Source: Lachnospiraceae bacterium
GTDB lineage: Bacteria > Bacillota > Clostridia > Lachnospirales > Lachnospiraceae
DNA length: 64,000 nucleotides
Reading direction: 5' to 3'
NCBI GenBank assembly: GCA_017470985.1
Contig: JAFUXA010000009.1
Location: 104,889 to 168,888 of the forward strand
Numbering within the stretch: position 1 is the first letter of the stretch; every line of letters begins with the position of its first letter. The translations under genes were made by a program, and so were the position numbers. The notes beneath the pieces were generated by a model that was not told the DNA's origin, did not search any database, and worked only from the letters and a program-made list of their open reading frames with translations. Of this stretch, positions 38,009 to 47,117 are shown piece after piece.

Positions 38009-41000
38009 ATGAGAAATTTTCAATACTCAATTGTGAGTGATCCTGAGATATTTCAGGAAAATCGAATGGAGGCACATTCTGATCACGAATTTTTCTCAAA
38101 TGAAGATGCGGTATTAGATGGCATATCCGATTTCAAATATTTCTTAAATGGTGTGTGGAAGTTCTCATATGCGAAGAACTATGACAGCGCCCTCAAGAAT
38201 TTCTATGAGATGGATTATGATTGCCATTCATGGGATGAGATTCGTGTCCCTGCCCATATACAGATGGAGGGTTATGGTGTGCCACAGTATGCCAATACCC
38301 AGTATCCTTGGGAGGGACAGGATAATCCTAGACCAGGAGAGATTCCTACATACTTCAATCCTGTTGCAAGCTATGTGAAATATTTTACAGTGCCAGAGTC
38401 TATGACAGAGGGACCTGTATATATCAGCTTCCAGGGTGTGGAGAGTGGTATGGCTCTCTGGTTAAATGGACAGTATATTGGTTATAGTGAGGATACATTT
38501 ACCCCATCAGAATTTGATCTGACAGATTATGTGATAAATGGTGAGAATAAACTGGCAGTTATGGTATTCAAATGGACTGCCGGAAGCTGGTGTGAGGATC
38601 AGGATTTCTTCCGATTCTCAGGAATTTTTAGAGACGTATATCTCTATACTACACCGAAGCTTCACCTGAGGGATGTAAGAATACAAGGCTTGCTTGATGA
38701 ACAGTACAGAGATGGTACTTTGGTACTTGATATGTGCTTGCAGGGCAAGGGTAAAGCTGAGATGGAACTTACCTATGAAGGTGAGGAGGTTCTCAGCGGT
38801 AATGTAGATTTAAATGAGAACACACATGTGGCTATTCCTGTAAAGGGAGTGAAGACATGGAGTGAGGAGAAGCCTAATCTGTATGTATTGAAGCTGAAAC
38901 TTGTGGATGAAGATGGGCAGGTTTTGGAGTACATACAGGAGAAGGTTGGATTCAGAAGATTTGAGATGATTGACAATATGATGCATCTCAATGGACAGAG
39001 AATCGTATTCAAGGGAACCAACAGGCATGAGTTCTGTTCATCAACAGGTAGAGTGTTGCCTGATGAGGATATATGGACTGATTTGGTAAATATGAAGCGC
39101 AATAACATCAATGCGGTTCGAACCAGTCATTATCCAAATAAGACATCTTTCTATCGTATGTGCGATGAACTTGGAATCTATGTAATTGATGAGACCAATT
39201 TAGAGACTCATGGAACGTGGGATGCTATCCTATGTGGTTTCGAGGGTATGGATTTTATGCTTCCTGGTAACCGCAAGGAATTCAAGGAATTGATTTTGGA
39301 CAGAGCCAAGAGCATGTTTGAGAGAGACAAGAACCATCCATGTATCTTGATTTGGTCTTGTGGAAATGAATCTTATGGTGGCAAGGACATCTATGAGATG
39401 TCTGAGTACTTCAGAAAAGTAGATGACACTAGATTGGTTCATTATGAAAATATTTATCACGATCTCTTTAATCCGGTGGATTATATTGAGAGTACTGATG
39501 TGGTATCTACAATGTATTCAAGTGCAGCAGATATCAAGGTGTTCTTGAAGGATAATCGTGATAAGCCATTTATCGAATGTGAATATACACATTCCATGGG
39601 AAACTCCAACGGTGCTATGCACAAATACACTGAGTTGGCTTATGAGGAGCCTCTCTATCAGGGAGGATTCATTTGGGATTATATAGATCAGTCACTAAAT
39701 CTGAAGGACAGATATGGCCATGAATATCAGGGCTACGGCGGTGATTTTGGTGACAGACCTTGTGATTATAGTTTCAGTGGAAATGGTATTGCTTATGGCG
39801 GAGACTCTAGAGAGTCCTCTCCAAAGATGCAGGAAGTAAAATATAATTATCAAAATATTGTAGGAGAGATTGCTGGAGGCAAAATCAAGATAGTTAACAG
39901 AAATCTCTTCGTCAACACACAGGAATATGATTGCATAGTCACTCTTGAGAAAGAGGGAAGAACAATCCAGGAGGTTTCTATTGATACCCATACAGAACCT
40001 CTGTCAACTGATGTGTACGATATGCCTTTTGAGGTGGAGTGTAATAAGGGCGAATATGTGGTGACGGTATCATTTAGATTACCAGAGGATACTAAGTGGG
40101 CTAAGCGTGGCCATGAGGTTGCATATATACAGACTACAGTTGGTACATATGTAGCACCACAGGGTGAGAAGAGAGAATTGACAGTGGTAGAAGGCTGGCA
40201 CAATATTGGAATTCGTTCCGATGAATTCGAGGTTATCTTCTCGAGAATACATGCAGGTCTGGTATCTTATAAATATGGCGGACAGCAGATGCTTGCCGGT
40301 ATACCGAAACCAAACTTCTGGCGTGCAATGACGGAAAATGATATTGCAAATCAGTTGCCATTTAGAGCAGGCCAGTGGAAGGTTGCAAGTATGTATCCTT
40401 CTATTAAATCTGAGCATGGTAGAAAAGCTGACAATTATACAATTGAGAAGTTCCATGACCATGTTAATGTAACTTATGTATATCATTTGGCAACAAAGCC
40501 TATAGTGGATTGTACATTATCTTATGATGTGTACGGAGATGGTGAGATTGAAGTAACATTGACTCTTCCTCCATCTGACAAGGTTGGCGAGTTGCCAGAG
40601 CTTAGTGTGGTTATGGCGATGGATGCAGACTTTGATCGATTGACATGGTATGGCCTGGGCCCTGATGAGACCTATGCTGACAGAAAGCATGCCAAGGTTG
40701 GAGTATATTCCAATAAGGTTGCAGAAAATGTTGCCAGATACCTGGTGCCACAGGAATGTGGTTTCAAGGAAGATGTGCGCTTCGCTACAGTAACCAACAG
40801 CAAGGGCCGCGGCTTGAGATTCACATGTAATAACCTGGGATTTTCAGCATTGCCATATTCAGTTCATGAGTTGGATAATGCAACCCATCCTACAGAATTA
40901 CCTCTTCCACATTTCACATATGTGCGAGTTGGTAAGCAGATGGGAATAGCCGGTGACGATACCTGGGGAGCATTGACTCATCCGGAATATATGCTGGATA

Positions 41001-41044
41001 ATTCCAAGGAAATGCAGATTAAATACTCATTTAAGGGGATTTAG
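38009..41044 (+). CDS. lacZ: Beta-galactosidase, glycoside hydrolase family 2
   Basis: A 1011-residue enzyme close in length to E. coli LacZ. Jelly-roll, Ig-like, TIM-barrel and C-terminal beta-sandwich domains are implied by GVWKFSYAKNYDSALK, GENKLAVMVFKWTAGSWCEDQDFFRFSG, RGTNRHE-like FKGTNRHEF and the small-chain-type C-terminus. The acid/base Glu454 is in LIWSCGNES and the nucleophile Glu525 in FIECEYTHSMGNSNG. No signal peptide is seen, so it is cytoplasmic and acts on an imported galactoside. AAGGAGAG precedes the ATG. Lactose is a likely but unproven substrate. Confidence 0.95.
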   Translation: MRNFQYSIVSDPEIFQENRMEAHSDHEFFSNEDAVLDGISDFKYFLNGVWKFSYAKNYDSALKNFYEMDYDCHSWDEIRVPAHIQMEGYGVPQYANTQYPWEGQDNPRPGEIPTYFNPVASYVKYFTVPESMTEGPVYISFQGVESGMALWLNGQYIGYSEDTFTPSEFDLTDYVINGENKLAVMVFKWTAGSWCEDQDFFRFSGIFRDVYLYTTPKLHLRDVRIQGLLDEQYRDGTLVLDMCLQGKGKAEMELTYEGEEVLSGNVDLNENTHVAIPVKGVKTWSEEKPNLYVLKLKLVDEDGQVLEYIQEKVGFRRFEMIDNMMHLNGQRIVFKGTNRHEFCSSTGRVLPDEDIWTDLVNMKRNNINAVRTSHYPNKTSFYRMCDELGIYVIDETNLETHGTWDAILCGFEGMDFMLPGNRKEFKELILDRAKSMFERDKNHPCILIWSCGNESYGGKDIYEMSEYFRKVDDTRLVHYENIYHDLFNPVDYIESTDVVSTMYSSAADIKVFLKDNRDKPFIECEYTHSMGNSNGAMHKYTELAYEEPLYQGGFIWDYIDQSLNLKDRYGHEYQGYGGDFGDRPCDYSFSGNGIAYGGDSRESSPKMQEVKYNYQNIVGEIAGGKIKIVNRNLFVNTQEYDCIVTLEKEGRTIQEVSIDTHTEPLSTDVYDMPFEVECNKGEYVVTVSFRLPEDTKWAKRGHEVAYIQTTVGTYVAPQGEKRELTVVEGWHNIGIRSDEFEVIFSRIHAGLVSYKYGGQQMLAGIPKPNFWRAMTENDIANQLPFRAGQWKVASMYPSIKSEHGRKADNYTIEKFHDHVNVTYVYHLATKPIVDCTLSYDVYGDGEIEVTLTLPPSDKVGELPELSVVMAMDADFDRLTWYGLGPDETYADRKHAKVGVYSNKVAENVARYLVPQECGFKEDVRFATVTNSKGRGLRFTCNNLGFSALPYSVHELDNATHPTELPLPHFTYVRVGKQMGIAGDDTWGALTHPEYMLDNSKEMQIKYSFKGI

Positions 41045-41112
41045 TAGGCATGGGGAGTAATCCCCTAAATCAAAATATTAATTCTAACATTCTTTTATCG
41101 AAACAATGAGAG

Positions 41113-41142
41113 ACAGGCTGCGGGTAACCGTGGCCTGTTTTG
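41113..41142 (+). terminator. Terminator after lacZ
   Basis: Arms ACAGGC and GCCTGT enclosing an inner CGG-GTAA-CCG stem, followed by TTTTGT. The rest of the 41045-41261 gap holds no gene. Confidence 0.75.
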
Positions 41143-41261
41143 TATAGATGAATTATCTCTCACTTTTTGAGCGATATTTTGCCTGACCATTGAAAAATAA
41201 GCCGGTAAATAATAGAATGAAAAAAGTGAGTTGAGAAAAAGTATTTGGAGGTAACGTATAA

Positions 41262-41774
41262 ATGATGGATTATTTCTATGAGACAGGGGTTGAGCGTCAG
41301 ATGAGAAAATCTGACAAGATTATGAGAAATATTTCTTTTGCAACAACTGTAGTATTTGGAGTTGTATATTTTACAACATTTAACATACAGGCCTTAGGAG
41401 CGTTTGTATTATTTATTTTCATGACAATGTTTGTGTATCTTAGCACACACCAGGCCTTTGATTATACAATGACTGGAACAGAAATTGATTTTACCAGAAT
41501 CTCCAACGGGAGCCGTCGTAAGATTATGGTAAATGTAGAAATCGGCCACGATTTAACTGTCATGGCACCATCTATGTCGGATCCGGTGAAGCCATATGTG
41601 GGCAAGAGAATGCCGACTTTTGATTTCACAAGTCATAGAGAGGGCGTGCCATATTATACAATGATTGCATATAATACCCTGACAGGTAGAGAGAGCAAAA
41701 TTCTGTTTGAGGCGGACGAGGAGATGGTGGATGCCATAGCTCGAATTGCCCCAAGTAAGGTTCATAAGAGATAG
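41262..41774 (+). CDS. Small two-helix membrane protein of unknown function
   Basis: A 170-residue protein with two hydrophobic segments near residues 26-64 and a C-terminal soluble domain (FDYTMTGTEIDFTRIS, YYTMIAYNTLTGRESKILFEADEEMVDAI). The pattern, a short membrane hairpin plus a PH-like beta domain, is common in Lachnospiraceae hypothetical proteins (possibly the family I recall as DUF6106, not checked). Its AUG is behind GGAGG, and the HD-domain gene follows after 14 bases. Function is unknown. Confidence 0.75.
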   Translation: MMDYFYETGVERQMRKSDKIMRNISFATTVVFGVVYFTTFNIQALGAFVLFIFMTMFVYLSTHQAFDYTMTGTEIDFTRISNGSRRKIMVNVEIGHDLTVMAPSMSDPVKPYVGKRMPTFDFTSHREGVPYYTMIAYNTLTGRESKILFEADEEMVDAIARIAPSKVHKR

Positions 41775-41788
41775 GTGGGATATTTTAA

Positions 41789-42265
41789 ATGATTTTCAAA
41801 TTGACACCTGAAGAGCAGCAGACCTTTGATGAGATATTGAGGCCCCTTTTGAATACCAAAAAGGTAAATGATATGAAGAAATTCATACAGCATGGCACAA
41901 TATCCACATACGACCACTGTTACGAGGTGGCCAAAGGCTGTTTGCATTTTAACAGAAAATATAAAATGGGAGCTGATGAGGCGGTACTGCTAAAGGCTGC
42001 TATACTCCATGATTTTTATTTATATGATTGGCATGACGCAGACAGAGGCAAGCACAACTGGCATGGATATATTCATGCTGAGCGGGCCAGAAGAAATGCT
42101 GTTAGACATTTCGATGTGGAGGATGAAGTGCAGATGGCCATATATAGCCATATGTGGCCGCTGAATCTGACCCGAGTGCCAAGAACCAAGGAAGGTTGGA
42201 TTCTATGCATGGTAGATAAATATGTATCTTTTTATGAGACAGTTTTCTGCCGCAAGAGTGAGTGA
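41789..42265 (+). CDS. HD-domain protein
   Basis: A 158-residue protein with an HD phosphohydrolase core: a likely metal His (GTISTYDHCYEV), the HD pair in KAAILHDFYLYDW, HGYIHAERARRNA, and a trailing Asp in CMVDKYVS. Such proteins hydrolyse phosphomonoesters or phosphodiesters of nucleotides. The ATG lacks a canonical SD (GATAGGTGG is the nearest). It lies 14 bases after the membrane protein gene. Confidence 0.82.
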   Translation: MIFKLTPEEQQTFDEILRPLLNTKKVNDMKKFIQHGTISTYDHCYEVAKGCLHFNRKYKMGADEAVLLKAAILHDFYLYDWHDADRGKHNWHGYIHAERARRNAVRHFDVEDEVQMAIYSHMWPLNLTRVPRTKEGWILCMVDKYVSFYETVFCRKSE

Positions 42266-42291
42266 GATTTATATTGACGGAGAAGTAAGAC

Positions 42292-43218
42292 ATGATTATA
42301 AGCAAGTATTTCGTTTATTTTATTTTCTATAGTTTTTTAGGATGGATTTATGAGACCATTTTCTGTACTATCAAAGGTGGGAAATGGGAAAACAGAGGAT
42401 TTCTCTTTGGCCCTATATGCCCTATTTATGGAGTGGGGGCAGACACCATGATGATTATTCTGGATGTGGTTCACCATTACACCGGGGGAGGGTTTGAGTT
42501 CACCTGGTGGCAGATATTTATCATTGCATTTTTCGGAAGCATAGTGCTGGAGTATGTCACATCTTATGTCCTTGAACGGAAATTTCACGCGGTATGGTGG
42601 GACTATAGCAATATTCCGCTAAATATACATGGCAGAATCTGTCTGCCTGCATCCCTGGGATTTGGTTTCGGAGGACTATTGGTTGTATATTTTATCATTC
42701 CTCGTTCTGTGGGACTTGGAAGCAATATTCCGCCTCTGGCAATGGAGATTATGTCCCTGGTATTTATGGCATTGCTGGCTGCTGATTTGACATTAACTGT
42801 CAGCGCTCTTACAGATTTTGAGAAATATGTTGCCGGCTTTGAGGATAATGTGAACAAGAAGATGGATGCCTTCGTTGATGGTATTGCTGAAAAGGTGGAA
42901 AATGCCGGAAGCTTCGTGACAGAGAAAGCAGAGAGCGCCACAGCTTATGTGACAGAGAAAAAGGAAAATGCTACTGCTTATGTGAATGAGAAAAAAGAGA
43001 GCGCAACTGCTTATGTGAATGAGAAAAAAGAGAATGCCACAGCTTATATGGCTGAGAAGAAAGATACATGGATTGAAAATGCTGCCTCAATGAAGGCATC
43101 CAAGAGTAAAATGTATCAGTCGGCAGTAAAGCGTGTGCATCATTTCAAATACAAGAAGGTTGAGCCGAAGAAACTGGAAGACTTTATCAGGGAATTAAAA
43201 TCCAAGAAAAAACACTGA
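42292..43218 (+). CDS. CmpB-type putative ABC transporter membrane protein with 11-residue repeat tail
   Basis: A 308-residue protein. The first ~185 residues are membrane-embedded and carry the pfam06541-type pattern (YSFLGWIYETIFCTIKGGKWENRGFLFGP, IYGVGADTMMIIL, ERKFHAVWWDYSNIPLNIHGR). The transport role of this family is only presumed. The C-terminal half is soluble and charged, with five hendecad repeats at about residues 205-259 (consensus ATAYVNEKKES), encoded by 33-bp DNA repeats at 42904-43068, likely to form a long amphipathic helix. A basic tail ends in ELKSKKKH. Confidence 0.82.
   Translation: MIISKYFVYFIFYSFLGWIYETIFCTIKGGKWENRGFLFGPICPIYGVGADTMMIILDVVHHYTGGGFEFTWWQIFIIAFFGSIVLEYVTSYVLERKFHAVWWDYSNIPLNIHGRICLPASLGFGFGGLLVVYFIIPRSVGLGSNIPPLAMEIMSLVFMALLAADLTLTVSALTDFEKYVAGFEDNVNKKMDAFVDGIAEKVENAGSFVTEKAESATAYVTEKKENATAYVNEKKESATAYVNEKKENATAYMAEKKDTWIENAASMKASKSKMYQSAVKRVHHFKYKKVEPKKLEDFIRELKSKKKH
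42904..43068 (+). repeat. Five 33-bp coding repeats (hendecad helix)
   Basis: Five in-frame 33-base units encode AGSFVTEKAES, then ATAYVTEKKEN, ATAYVNEKKES, ATAYVNEKKEN and ATAYMAEKKDT. The 11-residue period suits an extended amphipathic or coiled helix. Confidence 0.92.
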
Positions 43219-43320
43219 TGAAAGCCTTGCAAATAAAGGACACCTGAGGCATAAACCATGAGGAAACTGTAAAATTTTAGTACACATATGTATAAAATGG
43301 TGTATTCCTTACAAATAAAC

Positions 43321-43369
43321 AAAACCCTATTTGTGCAAAACGACATTTTTTGCACAAATGGGGTTTTTT
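43321..43369 (+). terminator. Strong terminator after CmpB-type gene
   Basis: Arms AACCCTATTTGTGCAAAA and TTTTTGCACAAATGGGGTT (one mismatch and a G-U) closed by a short loop and followed by TTTTTTT. Confidence 0.93.
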
Positions 43370-43402
43370 TGAGCCTCGCAAGTCCTTTTTAGCCTCATTT
43401 TG

Positions 43403-43468
43403 TGGTAAAATGTTACCATAAAATTGATACGCATATGGGACTTTTTGTCCATAAGGGGCGTATATACT
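43403..43468 (+). promoter_or_regulatory. Palindromes and putative promoter upstream of the CooC-like operon
   Basis: TGGTAA-AATG-TTACCA (43403-43418) is a perfect inverted repeat, and TATGG(G)ACTTTTTGTCCATA (43434-43453) is a second one with a single bulge. A possible -10 TATACT lies at 43463-43468 with no strong -35. They lie 20-85 bases upstream of the operon's first ATG. Operator function is inferred. Confidence 0.45.
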
Positions 43469-43488
43469 AATAATGAGGGGACTTTAAA

Positions 43489-44268
43489 ATGAATAAAGAA
43501 ACTAACGATGCAAAAATTCTTGCTTTGGCAGGAAAGGGCGGTGTTGGTAAGACTTCTTTGGCTGCAGTAATTGTGAAATTGCTGGTGGAAAATTTTCCGG
43601 ACAAGAAGGTTCTTGCTATTGACGCTGACCCGGCTGTAGGACTTTCTACTGCTCTAGGTGTAAATGTTGAGACAACCATTGATGATATTAGAAAAGAGGT
43701 TGTGGCTACTGCTGAGGATGGAGATACAAAAAGCGCGATAGAATTATTAGGAGAAGCCAGATACAAAATATTCGATGCTCTTGTAGAGCAGGATGGCTTC
43801 TCTTTTATTGCTGTCGGAAGACCGGAAGCAGCAGGTTGCTATTGCAAAATTAACAGTTATCTCAAGGAAGTTATTTCTATTCTGGCAGGCAACTACGATT
43901 ACATTGTAATCGACGGTGAAGCCGGTGTGGAGCAGATCAATAGACGAGTAATGGAAAAGGTTACACATCTGCTGCTGGTTACTGACTCCAGTAAAAAGGG
44001 AACACAGGTTGTTCAGACTATTAAGAAAGTGGCTGATGATTTGGTAATGTATGACAAGGTTGGCGTTGTGGCTAACCGCTTACCGGATTTGTCAGTGAAG
44101 GAATATATGGATTGCGGAGAACTTCCAATATTGTCATATATTATGTCAGATTCGTCGCTGGCTGAGTTTGATCTCAAAGGCGAAAATGTATTTTATTTGA
44201 GCGATGACGCTACTATTGTAAAGGGTATGCGTGAAGCTCTTGAAAATATGGGGATACTAAATAAATAA
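43489..44268 (+). CDS. CooC-like nickel-insertion ATPase (MinD/NifH-type)
   Basis: A 259-residue P-loop ATPase. It has a deviant Walker A, KGGVGKTS (Lys16-Ser23), the switch segment AIDADPAVGLSTALG and YIVIDGEAGVEQINRR. Cys117-Tyr-Cys119 matches the CXC motif of CooC, where it binds nickel or zinc at the dimer interface. CooC proteins deliver nickel to CO dehydrogenase; CooC-like proteins also serve acetyl-CoA synthase. No CODH gene is in the window, so the client is probably one of the neighbouring proteins. The ATG follows a weak GAGGGGA. It leads an operon with the genes to 51775. Confidence 0.85.
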   Translation: MNKETNDAKILALAGKGGVGKTSLAAVIVKLLVENFPDKKVLAIDADPAVGLSTALGVNVETTIDDIRKEVVATAEDGDTKSAIELLGEARYKIFDALVEQDGFSFIAVGRPEAAGCYCKINSYLKEVISILAGNYDYIVIDGEAGVEQINRRVMEKVTHLLLVTDSSKKGTQVVQTIKKVADDLVMYDKVGVVANRLPDLSVKEYMDCGELPILSYIMSDSSLAEFDLKGENVFYLSDDATIVKGMREALENMGILNK

Positions 44269-44278
44269 GGAGGGGCGA

Positions 44279-45481
44279 ATGAAAGATTTAAAGTATTTAT
44301 ATTATTTTGAAAAGCTTTTGGAAGATGCCAATAATGAGTTGATTCGTCAAGCCCAGGACGACGGCAAAATCTGTGTCGGCACTGTATGTGAAAATGTACC
44401 TGAACCATTATTGAATCTGCCGGGCACATTTTCAACAAGACTCCGTGCACCAAGAACAGGTTCAATGGAGATGGCCACATACTATCTCACAAGTTTCTTG
44501 TGCGAGTACAGTAGAGCTTTGTTGGAGAGAGCCATCGAAGGTGGATACAATTTCCTGGATTGTATCATAGCACCGGATGGATGTACTATGATGAATCGCT
44601 GCGTGGAGAACATGGAATTATTGAAGACCATGGGCGCAGGCAAAGAACATTTCTTCCATGAGTACATGGAAATTCCTCAGAAGGGTGATCAAAATGGTTT
44701 GGATCTGTATGTGTTGCAGTGTCAGAACCATATTTTAAATCCTCTGAAGGAGCATTATGGAATTGATGTTAGCGATGCTGCCATCAGACAGGCAGTTGAG
44801 GAGCACAACGAAGTATGCCGTCTCATTAGAGCAATCGGTGAATTCAGAAAGGAAGATAATCCTAGAATTACAGGGTATGAATATCATATTCTCACCATGG
44901 CAACTTATTGTGCACCGAAGTATCTCATTATCGATAAGCTTCGTGAGACTCTTGAGGAATTAAAGACCAGAGAGCCTGATGAGAAGAATAAGTACAGAGC
45001 CAGAGTGGTATTCGTAGGTTCAGAAGTTGATGATGTGGATGTAATCAAGTTGGTGGAGGACTCAGGTGCATATGTATGTGCTGACAGATTCTGCTACGGT
45101 TCATTCCCAGGTCGTGATGAGATTGTGTTAAATGATGATGAGGATGCTCTCACTCAGGTATGTCGTGCTTACCAGCAGAGAGGCGCATGCCCTAGATATT
45201 GGGATACTCCAAAGGTTGTAGGCCGAAGAGAATATGTAGCTCAGTTGGCAAAGGAATACAAGGCGGACGGTATCATCTATGAGCAGGTGAAGTTCTGCGA
45301 CCCTTGGGCTTACGAGAGAATGGTTGGTACTGTTGTACTGCGTGATGACTATGGTTATCCGGTACTTCAGGTAGACAGACCATATTCAATCGGTACTTCA
45401 GGTCAGATGCGTACCAGAGTACAGGCATTTGTGGAGAGTATTGAGATAAAGAAGATACAAGGAGGTGCGCTAAATGGCTAA
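44279..45481 (+). CDS. HgdB/BcrC-type 2-hydroxyacyl-CoA dehydratase-like Fe-S subunit
   Basis: A 400-residue protein of the 2-hydroxyacyl-CoA dehydratase/benzoyl-CoA reductase B-subunit family. It shares family landmarks, including CIIAPDGCTMMNRC, RVVFVGSEVDDVDVIKLVED, the Cys pair in YVCADRFCYG and the C-terminal QVKFCDPWAYERMV followed by GTSGQMRTRVQAFVESI. The cysteines are candidate [4Fe-4S] or double-cubane ligands. Such subunits receive an ATP-activated low-potential electron from an HgdC-type protein. The substrate is unknown, and the locus has no CoA-transferase or acyl-CoA dehydrogenase. It overlaps the next gene by 8 bases. Confidence 0.85.
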   Translation: MKDLKYLYYFEKLLEDANNELIRQAQDDGKICVGTVCENVPEPLLNLPGTFSTRLRAPRTGSMEMATYYLTSFLCEYSRALLERAIEGGYNFLDCIIAPDGCTMMNRCVENMELLKTMGAGKEHFFHEYMEIPQKGDQNGLDLYVLQCQNHILNPLKEHYGIDVSDAAIRQAVEEHNEVCRLIRAIGEFRKEDNPRITGYEYHILTMATYCAPKYLIIDKLRETLEELKTREPDEKNKYRARVVFVGSEVDDVDVIKLVEDSGAYVCADRFCYGSFPGRDEIVLNDDEDALTQVCRAYQQRGACPRYWDTPKVVGRREYVAQLAKEYKADGIIYEQVKFCDPWAYERMVGTVVLRDDYGYPVLQVDRPYSIGTSGQMRTRVQAFVESIEIKKIQGGALNG

Positions 45482-47039
45482 GGAAATCGGCGGCGAGGCC
45501 TTGGGTAGATTCTTTGCCGAGGGCAAGAAAGTTAGAAAAAGACGTGAGTGGCGTGGAGTCAGAGATACGTTTTACGATTACACCAGATGGCTGTATATCA
45601 TGTCTCAGCTGGTGAAATTTACAATGAAGCCTAGAAATGTAAAGGCAATGTTCCGTTATCGCTGGATGGCCAATTATCTGGCTGTTCCAATGATGGTTGA
45701 CAAGCATACACAGGGACTCAGAGGACCATACCTTCGTATGTGTCACTTGGAGCAGGACCTGGTTGTATATGATGTAGCTAAACTTCTGGACAACCTGTTC
45801 AGAGGAGATAGAAGAATAGGAAATGACAAGGAATTCTCCAAGAAGGTTGTACTTGTTGATGAGAACGAGATGACTGCAGTGATGATGGGATTCCCAACTT
45901 TGAAGGGATTGTCTCGTGAGACACCTTCCACATATGTATCTGTTCTTTTGAATCAGAGAGCTGCAGAGCATTATATTGATGTGGCTCAGGAGTACGGACT
46001 TCCGGGAGATGTATGTCCTATGCCTGAGGCTGAGGCCGGAGTATCAATCGATGATGACGCTCCAATCCTTGGTGCCTGCGCAGTGCAGTGTAATACAACC
46101 TGTGATGGTTCTCTTATGGGAAATGGTGTTATTGCAAAGCGTCTTGAACTTGAAGATGATATTCCAATCTTCCAGCTTGCTACACCTCTTCGTCATAAAG
46201 AAGAAGATACACAGGAGTATGCGGCACAGGAAATCAGAAATGCTATCAAGTTTATCGAGGAGCATACCGGTGAGAAATGGGATTGGAAATATTATTTCGA
46301 ATGTGCAGCTCGAGTAAACGAGTCTACAAGACATCGTAACGAATGGCTTGATATGAACAAGACAGATTATCCACAGATATTTGGTTCAAACCTGGCTCTG
46401 TACACAGAGACCAATTACATGGCTATCTGTGGTAAGGTTCCTGAGTTTGTAAATGTAGATAGAAAGCTTTCTGCCCTTGCCAACCAGGCATACAAGGACA
46501 AGATGATGATGGCCAAGGAATATCGTCATCGTGCAATCGTATGGGGCGTGCAGTCACATTACTACATGGACTTCCTGTTATGGATATTGAATTGCTGGGG
46601 AATTGTACCTCTTACAGATATGCTTTCCATGGTAAATACAGAGATGATTGCAGAGACAGACACTCCGGAGAACAGGGAGCAGGCATATTATGATATGGCA
46701 ATGCTTACAGAGAACATGATTATGAGAAACCGTACTCACGGTGGATACAAGGTATTGCTTGATGAACTGTGGGAGTTCTGCGAGGAGTTCAATGCAGATA
46801 TGGTTATTCTCTGGGAGCATATGGCTTGCAAAGCCTTGGATGGTATGCATGGTCTCTTCGAGGAGAAAGCTAGAGAAAAAGGAATTCATCTGGTATGGGT
46901 AACACATGATCTGTTTGATGCCCGTGTGGTAACAAGACAGGGTGTAAGAGATCAGATTAACAGATACATGAGAACCGTATTTAAAGAGGAACCACTTGAT
47001 CCATCATTAGAAGTACTTCCGGATGATGCATCATGGTAG
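45474..47039 (+). CDS. HgdA/BcrB-type dehydratase-like Fe-S subunit, extended
   Basis: A 521-residue partner of the preceding subunit. It is larger than the usual ~430-480 residues and has a basic N-terminal ~75-residue extension (GKKVRKRREWRGVRDTFYDY). A Cys-rich stretch (ACAVQCNTTCDG) and WILNCWGIVPLTDMLS plus a C-terminal HLVWVTHDLFDARVVTRQ follow. It belongs to the broad HgdA/B superfamily, also home to double-cubane-cluster proteins. The ATG is inside the end of the upstream gene behind AAGGAGGTGC, so the two are translationally coupled. Confidence 0.8.
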   Translation: MAKEIGGEALGRFFAEGKKVRKRREWRGVRDTFYDYTRWLYIMSQLVKFTMKPRNVKAMFRYRWMANYLAVPMMVDKHTQGLRGPYLRMCHLEQDLVVYDVAKLLDNLFRGDRRIGNDKEFSKKVVLVDENEMTAVMMGFPTLKGLSRETPSTYVSVLLNQRAAEHYIDVAQEYGLPGDVCPMPEAEAGVSIDDDAPILGACAVQCNTTCDGSLMGNGVIAKRLELEDDIPIFQLATPLRHKEEDTQEYAAQEIRNAIKFIEEHTGEKWDWKYYFECAARVNESTRHRNEWLDMNKTDYPQIFGSNLALYTETNYMAICGKVPEFVNVDRKLSALANQAYKDKMMMAKEYRHRAIVWGVQSHYYMDFLLWILNCWGIVPLTDMLSMVNTEMIAETDTPENREQAYYDMAMLTENMIMRNRTHGGYKVLLDELWEFCEEFNADMVILWEHMACKALDGMHGLFEEKAREKGIHLVWVTHDLFDARVVTRQGVRDQINRYMRTVFKEEPLDPSLEVLPDDASW

Positions 47040-47117
47040 GCAGCAGTTTGACTGCATAATTAAATGTATTTAAATAGCATACAGACTATGATATTGGAAA
47101 TGTAGGAGGAATAAATA

